DNA of 64,000 bases from Madurella fahalii (taxonomy: Eukaryota; Ascomycota; Sordariomycetes; Sordariales): positions 434,001 to 498,000 of the forward strand of contig CM056878.1 of assembly GCA_029876055.1 (NCBI GenBank), given 5' to 3'. The notes beneath the pieces were generated by a model, which worked only from the letters and a program-made list of their open reading frames with translations, did not search any database and had not been told where the DNA came from. A program made the translations under genes and the position numbers. Positions within the stretch are counted from its first letter, which is position 1. Every line of letters starts with the position of its first letter. Of this stretch, positions 30,738 to 41,979 are shown one piece after another.

Positions 30738-31517
30738 TCAGTCATGCAGAGTTGAAGTCGGCCCAGCAGGCTTGTCAATGTCCGCCTGCGGTGCTTTGTC
30801 GGGGAACTTCCTAAACAGGTCTGCGAGGCGGTCGATCGGTGCAGTCAGTAGGCCCATCACTGTCTCGAAGGGCGGATGCTCGCCGGCGCTGGGGTGGCTG
30901 CGAGACGGTGCGAAGCTCTTGGTTCGCTCAAAACTCTTGGCCATGGACTTGGATGCATCGGGGGAGAGCTTTTCCTCAAGAGCCGGCAGATCGTAGTCTT
31001 CCTCGTCTTTGATATGCCCCTCGAGCTTGCACCAGAGCTCAGTAATCTTGGGAACGTAGTTGGTGTCTTTGGACTTCATGTTCTGGAACTCCTTTAGGAG
31101 TTCTTTGATCTGCTAGCCATCAGTGTCCGAGCTAGCGGCTGGCCAACGAGCGCCACTCGCCTCGTGGTGGTCTTTTCGGTCCGTCTCTGCGATTTGGTGG
31201 CCAACAGAGCCCATGTGCCGTTCAAAGGCAGGATATAGCACCAACTCCTCCCCTACCGAGTGACGGGCCAGCTCCCAGGTGAACTGATTGCCATACCGCT
31301 GCCGGCGATCCTGGTCACTCGAGTTGACAACTTCATCGTAGCATTCCTCAAGCTCCCGGTGGTCGTTGATGATAGCCGCCGTAATGCTAACAGTAGGCGC
31401 TACTCCGAGACTCGGCCGCCGCGTCGAAGCCTCCGTTGCCGTCTGTAGCCGACGGGTGATTTGTGCGGGGGACGGCCGTCTCACCCACTTGCAAACTATC
31501 ATGCGGACTGACTGCAT
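30738..31517 (-). CDS. Hemerythrin HHE cation-binding domain protein
   Basis: Exons 31517-31161 and 31109-30738 give 242 aa. The predicted four-helix bundle binds a di-iron centre and may sense or scavenge oxygen, nitric oxide or peroxide. The expected ligands are visible: INDHRELEECY (about residue 50), ARHSVGEELVLYPAFERHM (His-x3-Glu-type), DRKDHHE joined to IKELLKEFQ by the splice, and LEGHIKDEEDYDLPALEEKL. The N-terminus is Arg-rich and Ser/Thr-rich without acids for 35 residues, which suggests a mitochondrial targeting peptide. The intron starts with GC rather than GT (GAG|GCGAGT...GCAG). The tail after the domain is a variable Lys/Pro-rich extension. No other iron gene is adjacent. Confidence 0.85.
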
Positions 31518-33611
31518 TGGGTACGGTGACGATGCCAGTGCTTGACAGCAGCTTCAGAACCCAAATCTCTCGGGAACGAGAATAATTACTAGCTCTCTTG
31601 CGGCCATCGATACGACCGTTTACGTTCTATTGAGAGATTACTTAGTCGCGGTGCATGGATAGACGCCACGTCTTGGTGACGTCGATGAGATCCAACAACC
31701 CCGCTTCATCCCTAACATTGCATGTCAGGTATTGTATAGAATCCGGGCCCCATAGGATTCGTCTGCAGTCACGATACCACATCAGAGAAGTAACAAAGTA
31801 ATTGTTCCGAAGGCTGGGGGGAGCTAGGGAGTAGAGGAATGGTCCAGAGAGCATTCGAAGACTCTAGTTTCTTACCGGAGAAGTTTCGCGAAATAGCAAA
31901 ACACCCAGACGAAGTTGAAGACGAGATGGCAACTTCATCTCATTACCATAGATACTCGTACCCTCGACTAGCGCTCTACTTTCGCTGCTATCCCCGCTAC
32001 AAGCAGCCCCCCACTAATTACGATTCATGGCTGCGCGGGGCCATCCAAAGTTTGCATCACCTATGCTGCAGCTGACCTCACAATGACGGAACATGGATGA
32101 GGTGCTAACCCCAATAACGCGCCATGTGGCGCGGGGTGATTGCCCGGTGAGGGGGATAAATTAGGCCGGACCGCGCTCCTAAGGGAATCTCAGAATCCCT
32201 CCTCTCACCCTCCTGAAAACAAGATTGTGGTCTGCCATGGACACCTTCATACATTCGTTACTGTCCCCTTCGGTTGGAGTATTGTCAACCCCGGAATATC
32301 GCTAACCGGCCGACACCGAACGGCGGCGCTGCTATCTCTTCATCAGGCCTTGTTCCTCGGCACCGACTGACTTTTCGTAGACACCAACCGCACGCCGACC
32401 TCACTCGTGGAATCGCTAACCACCCCAGCGGTAAGGCTTTGTGTCGTTGACATAATGCAGGAAGTAACGGCGAACCGGTCCACCCACGGCCGATGGTGAG
32501 TTTGTGTGATCTTTCGAGGGGCAACGTGCATCCCAGCAAGTTCTGTTAGAAGGAGGTCTCCGGATCGACATCCTTTACCCCCACGTCTGGTTTCCGGGTT
32601 CCGACCCTCGTGAGCATCCCAACAGCGTCCCAATCCCCCTACCCTGACCCCATCAGTACCTTGCATGGCTGCATCCCTTCGCCAACACCAAACCAATCCT
32701 CCCCGTACCCTGACACCCGCCTCGCGTCGCGAGTCCTTCAAGAAACCTTGTTATTCCGTACCTATCCTGTGTTCCGCCCAAGGTATGGAACCCTGCGTGG
32801 CACAACTCGAACCTACCATTTCCCTGGCCAGGACGAGGTTTAACGCCCCAGAGAAGCCCTCGGACCAAGCTTCGCCGACGCATCACCCACTGTCTCGGCT
32901 CGCAATTTCGTCTCATCAGCCGCCTTTTTCTTTTAACCAGTCCCAAGACGAGGGCCGATTCCATTCCGCTTCGTTCCGGAACCCGAGTGCAGGTGGATGG
33001 GAAAGGCACAGATCGAGTGATCAGCAGGAGAGAGATGGTTGAAGCAGGGCACAGAGGGAATTGTATGTGTGGCAGGGAGAATTCGAAGAGGTTCCTGTAT
33101 GATGGGAGTGGGATGAGCAGATTCTGATCCGGTGGTGGGAGGGGATGTATAATCATGTACCTAGGTCGCTGCGAGAAGGGCCGTATCTAGAGCGGCAATG
33201 GCAAACAATGTTCTGATCCAAGGCTCTCCCAAGTTGATTCCGTGAATCGAGCCAGGCAATTTGCCGAGCAATTGGTTGTGGACCGCTGCAATGTTATCAT
33301 CACGCGCAGAACGCTTCTGCGAGTTTTTGTCATTGTGTCCCTTGCTTATATTAGCATCAAGCGGATTGGCGATAATATCTCTCCAAAACCACTGCTAGGG
33401 CTTGTGCTGGTTTCCCTTCCAAATTAGCGCATCTTTAAACACCGCCACGGGGCCCAGCATGGTGTACAGGTTGAGATTGAACTTGATTTGTTCTATATCA
33501 CGTCTAAACAGTACCTCCGTAAAGGCAAAAGAGGTGGCGTGGTTGACAGCGGGCTGGTGACAGTAATCGTCGCGGATAGCAACAGATCTGTGGCGCTATC
33601 ATCTCGGCCGA
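31518..33611. other. Intergenic, no gene recognised
   Basis: About 2.1 kb between the HHE gene start and the Rrb1 3' end. Several overlapping short frames lie at 32.1-33.2 kb, but none has a domain, signal peptide or consistent splicing. No RNA gene or repeat was found. Confidence 0.4.
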
Positions 33612-35126
33612 CTACACGCTGATAGTCCTGAACACGCTGAACTCCTCGCCCGTAGCCACCAGCGTCCCCGGTATCTGCGGATGCCAATGGACCTCCTTGG
33701 CCAAGTTCTGATAGTGCACAAACAACAGCTGCGGCGGCACGTCCTGCACGCCCGCCGTGTCCCGGCTCTCCTCATCATCCAGCTCGACAGCCAGATCCCA
33801 CAGCGTGACCGTGTTGTCCCCGGCCGACACGGCGACAATGCTATCGTCGGTCGGGTGCCACTCGACGCTCGTGATCTGTTCCTTGTGGAAATTGAAGCTC
33901 GCGATGGGGCTCGGCCGACCGCTGCTGCTGCTCCCGCCGCCGGCGCCGGGCTTCCACTGGCGCAGGTCCCATACCGCCCAGACGCCGGCGTCGTCGCCCG
34001 ACGCCAGCAGGTGCGTCGTCTGCCGCGACCACGACATGACGTTCACGTCGACGTCGCTGACCTGCATCGTGAGCGCCGGCTTGCGCGCCTTGCTGCGGAC
34101 GTCCCACACGCGGATGGTGCCGTCGGACGAGGCCGACGCGAAGACGGACGCCTCCGACGGGCTCCACTGGATCTCCTCCACACTGGATGTGTGGCCCTGG
34201 AAGGGACGCGTGTCGGTAACAAAGCCGCCGCCGTCGGTGCGCGTTGTTACGTAGATGAGGCCGTCGTTGTCGCCCGTCAGGAGTTTGCCTGCTGGGTGTA
34301 GCGGGGACCAGTCGACGCCGTAGCCCTCGGACTTGTGGGCGCGTATGGTGCAGATGGGCTTATTTTGTTGGGGCGTGACGACGGTGCCGGGGGTGTCAAA
34401 GGACGTGAGGTGCGGGGTGATATCGTGGATGAAGACGTTTTTCGACTCGGTCATGGTTGCGGTGAGGGTGACGGGAGGTTTGGAGGGGTCTTGGGACGGC
34501 GTCTGGTGCGCGCGTATCCGGTTTGTGGTCGAGCTGAGTGGGATACTCCTGTGCTCGAGGATGGGGTCCGTATCTTCGTCGTCCTCTTCGTCATCGCTCG
34601 ATTCTTCACCATCCCCGCCCTGCATCTTGCTCAGGCCGCTGAACTTCATGACCAGGATGGAGTTGTCGTTGGCCTTTGCGCGGTCCGCCTGCGTGCCGGC
34701 CACCGTGTACATGGTCGCAGGGTAGACGGTGCGGTTGTCGCCCAGACCGTCGCGGATGATGTCGAACGAGAGACAGGGCCACGGGGTGCTCAGGTTGTGC
34801 AGCATACGGTATGTTGTCGGGTCGGGGGTGAGGGTCTGGCCCGGGTCGAGCTTCGTCCTGCCAACGATGAAGGTGCCCGGCGCGGCGGGATCGACGTCCA
34901 TTGCCTCCTCGGCTTCCCGTTCGGCGTCCGGCCTGCCGTCGACGCCGGCCTCAATGATCTCGTCCTCGCTTTCGAATTCGTCTTCGAACTCGTCTTCGAA
35001 CTCGCCCATCTCATTGTTCTTGTCGTCAATGTCCATAGCTTCGGGGCGCCCACCGGCCTTGAGCGGGCCAGCGGCGTTCTCTTCCTCTGCCGTGCGCTTC
35101 GCCATCTTCTCGGTCGTCCGCTTCAC
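33612..35126 (-). CDS. rrb1: Ribosome assembly WD40 protein, Rrb1/GRWD1 orthologue
   Basis: An intronless 504-aa WD40 protein, close to the length of yeast Rrb1 and human GRWD1. Rrb1 is an essential nucleolar chaperone of ribosomal protein uL3 in 60S assembly. The N-terminus is strongly acidic (EFEDEFEDEFESEDEIIEAG). Next comes the histone-binding/CAF1C-type segment with LDPGQTLTPDPTTYRMLHNL and WPCLSFDIIRDGLGDNR. WD repeats follow: IRAHKSEGYGVDWSPLH, GHTSSVEEIQWSPSEASVFA with DGTIRVWDVRSK, MSWSRQTTHLLASGDDAGVW, ITSVEWHPTDDSIVAVSAGD and a final VHYQNLAKEVHWHPQIPGTL. A second ATG at codon 8 (MAKRTAEEE) may be the true start, as it begins the basic-acidic motif. A second acidic block (DGEESSDDEEDDEDTD) lies between the CAF1C segment and the propeller. 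Confidence 0.93.
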   Translation of the reverse strand: MKRTTEKMAKRTAEEENAAGPLKAGGRPEAMDIDDKNNEMGEFEDEFEDEFESEDEIIEAGVDGRPDAEREAEEAMDVDPAAPGTFIVGRTKLDPGQTLTPDPTTYRMLHNLSTPWPCLSFDIIRDGLGDNRTVYPATMYTVAGTQADRAKANDNSILVMKFSGLSKMQGGDGEESSDDEEDDEDTDPILEHRSIPLSSTTNRIRAHQTPSQDPSKPPVTLTATMTESKNVFIHDITPHLTSFDTPGTVVTPQQNKPICTIRAHKSEGYGVDWSPLHPAGKLLTGDNDGLIYVTTRTDGGGFVTDTRPFQGHTSSVEEIQWSPSEASVFASASSDGTIRVWDVRSKARKPALTMQVSDVDVNVMSWSRQTTHLLASGDDAGVWAVWDLRQWKPGAGGGSSSSGRPSPIASFNFHKEQITSVEWHPTDDSIVAVSAGDNTVTLWDLAVELDDEESRDTAGVQDVPPQLLFVHYQNLAKEVHWHPQIPGTLVATGEEFSVFRTISV

Positions 35127-35833
35127 GTCTGCTTCGTTTCCCGCAGGAATTCGTCTCGTCGCGGGAGGGGTTCGCGGATCTCAAATTTCCGACGCCCAAA
35201 ATTTTGTGGATGTCCAACTTTTTGGTGGGGCAAGCTCTTATCACCCCGCATCAGTCGCATCAGCGGGTCCAGAAGGCCGTTGCAGGGATCTGAGATCACA
35301 AACCTTGGGCCCCGCCGCCCCCGAGAACGTCCCGGATCTGACCACGACCAATTCAAAAGCTTGTTATGACTGCATGGCAAGTGAATATATGGCTCAAGCT
35401 ACAGAGAGCTCTTTCGGGATCCACACATTGGTTGCTATTCCCGGGGCCTACAACACTTAATCCTTACCGTAGTTGAATCAGAGGAGGACCGCGGCAAGGG
35501 TGAAATTGTGCAACGGCAATGTTAGTGGCCAAGTCGGACCTTGTATGCTGCCAATGGGTTCAGAGCTCACTTTTTGGTGGTGGTCAGTAGGTGAGCGGAT
35601 GTTGTGTTGAAGGTCCAGTGGATGTTTGCATTCGGAGACGATGTTCCGAAGGCGAGAACGGCGCTGGCTCCGAAACGCCAAGGATGCAATTTATCCGCCG
35701 ATCAACATTTGCAGTGGGCGCGCGGGCCATGGTATGATGAGGCTCTGCGGGCCCTGGTGTCTCCTCACACCTCACCAGGCGCATTCTGGCCTCATCATAT
35801 TCTGTCGACTACCAATCACGGCATCACGACATC
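35127..35833. other. Divergent promoter between Rrb1 and O-FucT-like genes
   Basis: Two genes on opposite strands start from this 0.7-kb spacer. Short frames on both strands run into the flanking genes and are shadows. No regulatory motif can be assigned with confidence. Confidence 0.4.
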
Positions 35834-37201
35834 ATGGGGGCTCGCCTGCTTGGCGTCTCGGGCTCCATGGCTCGGCCTCGTGGTGTCCTGCTCCTCGTTT
35901 GCTTCATCAGCCTGGCAACTCTCTGGTCGTGTCGGCTGCCCAAACTCTGTCTATACAGCGACTGTAATGCTAGTCCCACGTCCGGTCCGCCGAGGCAGCA
36001 GAGCATCGACCTCTCCAAGGCCGACTCGCCATTCATCGGCTGGCCGCTAGAACGCGTGTGCAAGGAAAGCACAACATGGACACCCGGGATCGTCTTTGTC
36101 TGCGACAACAACTCCGGCGGCATCGGAAATATCCGCAACTACATCCTTACTTGTCTGCGGTACGCCATTGAAGCAGGGGCAACAGGGCTTGTCCTCCCCC
36201 AGATTAGGACCCGGTCTGAGAAGGACCTCTCAAACATCATGCTGGAGTACCGCGGCTTTGACTACTTCTTCGACGAGAGCCACTTCCGCCAGAGTCTAGG
36301 AGCGTCGTGTCCCCGCATCACCATCTACAACTCAACCAATGACATCCCGCACGCGCCAACACCTTTCAATGCCGAGAAAATCACACCTAATAGCTTGGGC
36401 AAACGAGGGGGGTGCGACAAGCGAGAGCTCAACAAGCACACCGATCGCTTCGACAAGCAATTCCAGGCCCACATCCAGAAGACAGCCGAACAGTTCAAGT
36501 TGCCGGCACCGAGCCTCGAGCATCCTCGAATTATCCGCTTTAACTGGGGTGTCCAGTGGGATTGGCCCGTTTTCCGTGACGGTCCTGAGTTTGTCGCCAC
36601 GTATGGTGGCCTGCTCAAGTTCCGGCGGGATATTCTCGACCTGGGACGCAAGGCCACCGTTTATATGCGGCAATTTGCTGCTCAACACGATAAGGCAACC
36701 GGTTCTCACTCGTTCGTGGGCATGCACCTCCGGACCGAGAGCGATGCCCTGAGCAGGTGGCCCAAGTACGATGAGCAGAGCAGCTCCTACCTGGAGAGGG
36801 CTGCTGCCATGAACTTTAAAGCCGCGTATCTCGCCACGGGCAACAAGACCGAAGCCAGGAAGCTGGAAATGGCGGCGTTGGATCAGCATGGCATTGCCGT
36901 CGTAACGAAACATCAGCTGCTAAAGGGCCATGCGCGGGAACTTGCAGCACTGGAGACACTGAGCTGGGACCAACAAGCACTCATCGACTTCATCGTCCTG
37001 TTGGAGAGTGATTACTTTCTGGGGGTCAGCCCGAGCTCGTTTAGCATGAATGTTGCGCTGAAGCGCCATATGAGAGCCGAAGGTTTGTACACGAGACCGT
37101 GGAAAATTGGAGGAGACGGTGACGGGCGGAGCTGGCTGGTCGGGAAATACGAGCAATACTGGGAGGATTGGCTCTTCATGTTTGATTCGCTGTGGCCATA
37201 G
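35834..37201 (+). CDS. GDP-fucose O-fucosyltransferase-like protein, type II membrane
   Basis: An intronless gene of 455 aa. Residues 13-33 form one hydrophobic anchor (RPRGVLLLVCFISLATLWSC) with a basic cytosolic side, giving the type II topology of Golgi glycosyltransferases. The body resembles fungal O-FucT (PF10250-like) proteins: VCDNNSGGIGNIRNYILTCL (about 92-111, GxGNxR-type donor loop), AGATGLVLPQIRTRSEKDL, the SFVGMHLRTESDALSRWP motif (about 293-310; the His-x-Arg pair is the usual GDP-sugar contact) and DFIVLLESDYFLGVSPSSFS near the end. The ATG at 35834 lies just before the anchor. Enzyme activity on fucose is not shown, and fungi often lack GDP-fucose, so the donor could be different. 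It is transcribed towards the FAD oxidoreductase and converges with it. Confidence 0.68.
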   Translation: MGARLLGVSGSMARPRGVLLLVCFISLATLWSCRLPKLCLYSDCNASPTSGPPRQQSIDLSKADSPFIGWPLERVCKESTTWTPGIVFVCDNNSGGIGNIRNYILTCLRYAIEAGATGLVLPQIRTRSEKDLSNIMLEYRGFDYFFDESHFRQSLGASCPRITIYNSTNDIPHAPTPFNAEKITPNSLGKRGGCDKRELNKHTDRFDKQFQAHIQKTAEQFKLPAPSLEHPRIIRFNWGVQWDWPVFRDGPEFVATYGGLLKFRRDILDLGRKATVYMRQFAAQHDKATGSHSFVGMHLRTESDALSRWPKYDEQSSSYLERAAAMNFKAAYLATGNKTEARKLEMAALDQHGIAVVTKHQLLKGHARELAALETLSWDQQALIDFIVLLESDYFLGVSPSSFSMNVALKRHMRAEGLYTRPWKIGGDGDGRSWLVGKYEQYWEDWLFMFDSLWP

Positions 37202-37291
37202 TCTAGCGCTGTAACTCTCCATTCACCAAATACTTCCCTTCCACCGCTTTATCAGCAACTCTTCAGCAAAATGGACCCCCCGCATGGGCTA

Positions 37292-39027
37292 TCAGTGCCC
37301 TCTTTCCGGTACGATTGGAGCATAGAACCTGAAGCGATTTTCCGGGTCGTGCCTTTGCTTTAGCTTCTCCAGTTTATTGAGTCTCCACTGCTCGTACCTG
37401 TTTGTTCGGTCAGAAAACGTGGTAGAAGCGTGATAGATTTCTAGTTCCACTTACCCGTACACCGCCTGTATGCTCTCGTCACCATATGCATAATTCACAT
37501 ACGCCCTCCTCTTTCGATCCCCTGATGCAGCAGCCTCCATTGCTTTGCTCCAATGTTTAGCTTCGGCATCAAGCGTCTCATTGTTGATTGACTCGTAAAA
37601 GATAACCGGGCCGCTGACGGCCGAGTTAGCTTCATCTGCCTCATAGCATTGTCCGACCGCCCGGGGAATTTGCGAACTTACAACAATAGGTTTTGATTAC
37701 GAAGAGCGAAGGCTGTGCTCTCGGCGGGGACCGCCTGCACAGCCTGCACAGAGTATCCCTCGAGTAAGCACTGCGAGCTGGCGAACGCCTCGTTGGACGC
37801 CAGCATGTCGCTGAAGACGTCGTACCACTTGCGGACGTTACGGACGTGGTATTTGTCCGTATCGACTGCCCGGACGACGGCGGTACCCTTTGGCGCGCAG
37901 ATAGGACCGCCGATCGCGAGGCCCATCGCTTCCATCACCCTAGGGTACTCGGTGACGGCAACGTCTGATTTAAGCGGCCCGAGGGCGCGGATCGGCTTCG
38001 TGTACTCTTCGGCTTCCTCCAACGGGCCATTGTAAAGGATCAAGACCGTGATAACCGGCTGTGGACGGGATCAGCGCCCTCTCTTCTCACCCCTTTTCAA
38101 CGCGTCTTCACTCACCTTGTCCGCATCGACCGTCTTATCCATCACCCACAACGACCAAGCCACCACATGCGGCGGCTGCTCCAACATCATCCGATTCGCC
38201 AGCTCATAATACTCCTCCAACTTATCCCCACCAAAAACAAACGTCTCAATCACCCAGTCCCTGCGGCCGTCGGGGATGTCGTAGACGCGGTACCGCATCT
38301 CGCTCACCACGCCGAAATTATGGCCCGCGCCCCGCAGCGCCCAGAACAAATCCGCCCTCTCCCGCTCCGAGGCCTCCACCACCTCCCCATCCCCCAGCAC
38401 CACCCTCACGCTCACCAACTGGTCCGCCAGCAGCCCGTACTGGCCCTGCAGGAGGCCGTGGCCGCCACCGAGCATCGGCCCCGCGACCGACACGCATCCG
38501 CACGAGCCGGTGGTGGTCTGCTTGCCGCGCGCCCACAGCTGCTCCGCCACGCGCTGGCCGAGCGAGCCGCCGCCGAGGAGGGCCGTGCGGCCGTCGGGGG
38601 CCAGCTCGAAGCGGGTGAGGTTGGCCAGGTGGATGAGCAGGCCGCCGTCGAGGCCCGCCAGCCAGGCGTTGGTGCCGTGGCCGCCGGCCGTGGCGAGGAA
38701 GGGGAGGGCGTGGGCGTTGGCGAAGCGGATGATCTGGGCGATGTCGGACTCGGCGGCGGGGAGGACGATGGCCGCTGGCCGCGGGGCGTTGAGCGGCGAC
38801 GTGGACCATCGCTCGCCGAGCAGCGCGGAGAAGCCCGGGGACGACGGGACGAGGATCACGGCGGAGAGGGAGAGGAGCGGGCTGAGGGCGGACACGATGT
38901 CCGGCGGGTGGGGTTTCGCGGTCGGATGAGCGGCGAAGAGGGTGATGGCGACGAGGATGGTGAAGAGGTTGAGGAGAGTGAAGGTGAGGGCCTTCGGCCG
39001 GGTGACAAGGCGCGTTGGGAAATCCAT
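37292..39027 (-). CDS. FAD-linked oxidoreductase (BBE type) with bicovalent flavin motif
   Basis: Exons 39027-38116, 38058-37682, 37613-37455 and 37397-37292 give 517 aa. The N-terminus is a membrane helix/signal anchor (FTLLNLFTILVAITLFAA). Both flavin-attachment motifs are present: His in LATAGGHGTNAWLAGLDGG (about residue 115) and Cys in GSCGCVSVAGPMLGGGHG (about residue 175). This pair marks bicovalently flavinylated, high-potential BBE enzymes. A substrate-domain stretch (GAGHNFGVVSEMRYRVYD) and the BBE C-terminal signature (YGYEQWRLNKLEKLKQRHDP) follow. The last two joins restore FGPVIFYESINNETLD and the YEQW motif, supporting the exon map. It is divergent from the P450 at 40225, with a 1.2-kb shared upstream region. 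Unlike the BBE gene at 359-2280 it has the Cys ligand. Confidence 0.85.
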
Positions 39028-40224
39028 CTTGGGCGCTGGGACTAGTACCTAGGCTGCCGGGCTGTCGACAGTCAATGGTGCGGAGGCCGGCTCAGGATCT
39101 AGGTAAATGCTAGGCACCTAAATTAATCAACACTGATATCCGAGCGGTGAGATCGTAATCTGGCGGTACGCGACGCGTACTCTGTATATGCATCGCGGCG
39201 AAATATATGGTCAATAATAAGCGTCATTGTACTCATTGAACCGCCGATCACGGTGGTGGATTACTAGATTAGTGAGACTTTCCGGGTCCCGGTGCGGTGG
39301 CTTGAATAGTTCCAACACCACCAGTCGCATGCAGATGCGTATTCGCAGTGCGCGTTGCCAACTTTGCCGTAAGCGTGTTACTGTCGGGGTGGGCGTATAA
39401 CGTATTCGAGTATACGCTCTCGCCGAGCAACTACCTACTACCTAGGTACATAATGGTTGAGTTGATTACCTAAGGAAAGCGGCGGCGATAGAAGCACTCG
39501 GCGCGTCAAAACAAAAAAAAAAACCTGTATTCTACAAAACCCTCAGTATCAAAAAGCTAGCGACTAAAAAGAACGAGAGCAGCACCTAACTACGGGAAGT
39601 GAATAACGGAGGAAAAACGAGTGGTCGAGGCCTGATGGGAACCGCATGTAACAAATATTAAACAAAGACCGGGGACGGTACATTGCACCGGCAGGTGACA
39701 TGACGGCGCCGTCCGTATTAAGGAGTGGTCATGATTCCAAGCCGCTGCAGAAATGAATACGTCCCACTAGTCGAGAGGGAGGAGGGGGGGGGGGGGGGTA
39801 GGGGGTACTGAAAAACTGAGCCAATGGCGAAAAATGTAAGAATCATTGCCCCCCGCACTCCCGTAGATGATAACCACATATTAGCTAGCCAACCCGTAAA
39901 GTGCGGCCTGAAACGACCAAATTCAGCGCCTACCCGGTCAGTGGCTGCCGTGGTCGGTAGAGAATAAACATGATGAGAGGTGGCGGACGCCCAGCCTACC
40001 AACTTGGGCAAACATATCACGCCAGCGTTACCTAACACCATGCATGTAACCATACCGATCCGCCCCGCCGCTTGCCAACCCGTCTAGTCTATGAGAGATG
40101 CCACGATATAGCCCCCGGCATTTATATCCCTAGAGGACGTGGCGTCATCCTTCTGTTTCGTTGCCCTACCAGTTTCCTTACGGTCCGGGATTCAACACGT
40201 TGTCAACTTTAGACGGCATTTTCA
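39028..40224. other. Shared upstream region of FAD oxidoreductase and P450 genes
   Basis: A 1.2-kb divergent promoter. It holds an A-run (about 39511-39523) and a poly-G run of 13-14 bases around 39786-39799. No coding family was recognised. A TATA-like TTTATA lies near 40120, about 100 bases before the P450 ATG. Confidence 0.45.
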
Positions 40225-41757
40225 ATGGCACTGGCAGTACCCCCTCTCAACTTCACCACGCTGGCGCTAGCTGTGGTCGGCTATGTGGTATTCCGCGTCC
40301 TCCACCAGATTATCCGCTACCGCTTCTTCCATCCCCTGGCGCAGTTTCCCGGCCCGTTTTGGGGGAGCGTGACACGCATATGGATCGCGTACCACGATGC
40401 CAGGGGCGCCGAGTCGGAAGCCTGTGATGCGCAATTCAAGAAACATGGCTGCTCGGCCATCCGCGTCACGCCTACCATGATTCTCGTGAATGATGCGAGG
40501 AAAGTGCCCCTCCTCTACCACCGCTTCGTCGACAAATCAAGGCACTACATCACAGGGTCTGCCGGCCCGGTCGAGAGCATTTTCAACATGCTGGACCACC
40601 ACACGCACGCCCAGCACCGCAAGCTTGCCGCCCCGCCCTACAGCTTCACCAACGTCAAGAAGATGGAGCCGCTAATTGACATGCGGGTCCAGTACTGGCT
40701 CTCCCGGGTAGACGTCCTCTTCGCGTCGACCAAGACTCCCTTTGACTTCTCTCCCTGGGCCACCTACATGGCCTACGACGTCGTCTCCGAGGTGGGGTTT
40801 GGCGAGTGTTTCGGCTTTGTCGAGCAGGGGCGCGACGTCGACGGTCTGATTAGGGGCATGCACGACGGCATGCTGCCGTTCGGCCTCATGGCGCGTCTGC
40901 ACCCCCTGACCACCTGGCTCAAGAGCACATGGCTCAAGAAGTACTTTGTCATTACGCCCCAGCACAAGGGAGGATTCGGGAATCTGCTCCGGGTCCGCGA
41001 CAAGCTGGTTGCGAGGCGGCTGAGGGATATTGAGGAAGGGAAAAAGCCCAGGGTGGACCTCCTGCAGACCTTCATCGACGCCCGCGACGATGACGGCAAG
41101 CCCCTCGACGTGGAGTACATCAAGGCCGAGATCATGCTCGTCCTCCTCGCGGGCGCCGACACCACGGGCACGACGTTCCAGGCGCTGCTCCAGTTCGTCT
41201 TGAGTCACCCGCCCGCCTACCAGAAGCTGCTCGCCGAGATCGACGCCGCCATAGAGGCCAGGAAGCTCTCGCAGCCTGTGCCGCAGTACGAAGAGGTGGT
41301 CGAGAACTGCCCGTACTACGTAGCGTGCATCCGCGAGACCCTGCGTCTGGTCCCGCCCACGGCGTGCATCCTTCCCCGGCTGGTTTTGAAAGGTGGCATC
41401 GAGATCGACGGCAAGTACATCCCCGAAGGTATGGAGGTGGCGGCGAATCCGCATCTGGTACATCGCGACAAGAGTTTCTACGGCGAGGATGCCGGCGAGT
41501 TTAGACCTGAAAGGTGGCTGGAGAGCGAGGAACAGACGCGCCGGTATCTCAAATACAGCATGACGTTTGGCTATGGGAGCAGGGTCTGCTTAGGGGTGCA
41601 TATAGCGCACATGGAGCTATACAAAGCGCCGTTGATGTTTCTCAGGACTTTCAAGGTGACCCCGCGGGATGCTGAGAAACCAGCGAGATATCGGGTTGCT
41701 GGGGGGCTGGCGTTCTTTGAGAATTTCTGGCTCACTCTCGAGCGGCGGAGGGACTAA
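40225..41757 (+). CDS. Cytochrome P450 monooxygenase
   Basis: An intronless P450 of 510 aa, full length. The N-terminus has a membrane anchor (FTTLALAVVGYVVFRVLHQI) and the hinge PLAQFPGPFWGSVTRIW. The I-helix oxygen-binding motif AGADTTGTTF is near residue 309, the K-helix ExxR (ETLR) near 371, PERF-like PERW near 429, and the heme loop FGYGSRVCLG with the ligand Cys near 456. The sequence resembles fungal pisatin-demethylase/benzoate-hydroxylase-type P450s, with HPLAQFPGPFWGS and YGEDAGEFRPERWL; a substrate cannot be assigned. Absence of introns is unusual beside its multi-exon neighbours. It is divergent from the bicovalent FAD oxidoreductase, so co-regulation and sequential oxidation of one metabolite are possible. 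Confidence 0.93.
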   Translation: MALAVPPLNFTTLALAVVGYVVFRVLHQIIRYRFFHPLAQFPGPFWGSVTRIWIAYHDARGAESEACDAQFKKHGCSAIRVTPTMILVNDARKVPLLYHRFVDKSRHYITGSAGPVESIFNMLDHHTHAQHRKLAAPPYSFTNVKKMEPLIDMRVQYWLSRVDVLFASTKTPFDFSPWATYMAYDVVSEVGFGECFGFVEQGRDVDGLIRGMHDGMLPFGLMARLHPLTTWLKSTWLKKYFVITPQHKGGFGNLLRVRDKLVARRLRDIEEGKKPRVDLLQTFIDARDDDGKPLDVEYIKAEIMLVLLAGADTTGTTFQALLQFVLSHPPAYQKLLAEIDAAIEARKLSQPVPQYEEVVENCPYYVACIRETLRLVPPTACILPRLVLKGGIEIDGKYIPEGMEVAANPHLVHRDKSFYGEDAGEFRPERWLESEEQTRRYLKYSMTFGYGSRVCLGVHIAHMELYKAPLMFLRTFKVTPRDAEKPARYRVAGGLAFFENFWLTLERRRD

Positions 41758-41979
41758 TTAATCACATACACTGCAGCAGGTAGGTAAGGGATTTAGGGAT
41801 TTATCATATCCTATGCGGCTACATTACATGGTGCAGGCTGCTGGAGGATCTACCAAGTAACGCACATATAATTACACGCGGTATTCTCAAGGTCGAAATG
41901 GAAAAATTGTCTACTGTCTATCTCCAGCTAACGTTACATTGATTATTACCATATTATATTCCTCAAGACCACGAAGGCC

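Noticed and set aside
32140..33156. Cluster of 60-170-codon frames on both strands
   Set aside because: No shared frame, start context, domain or intron logic; treated as chance frames in GC-rich spacer.
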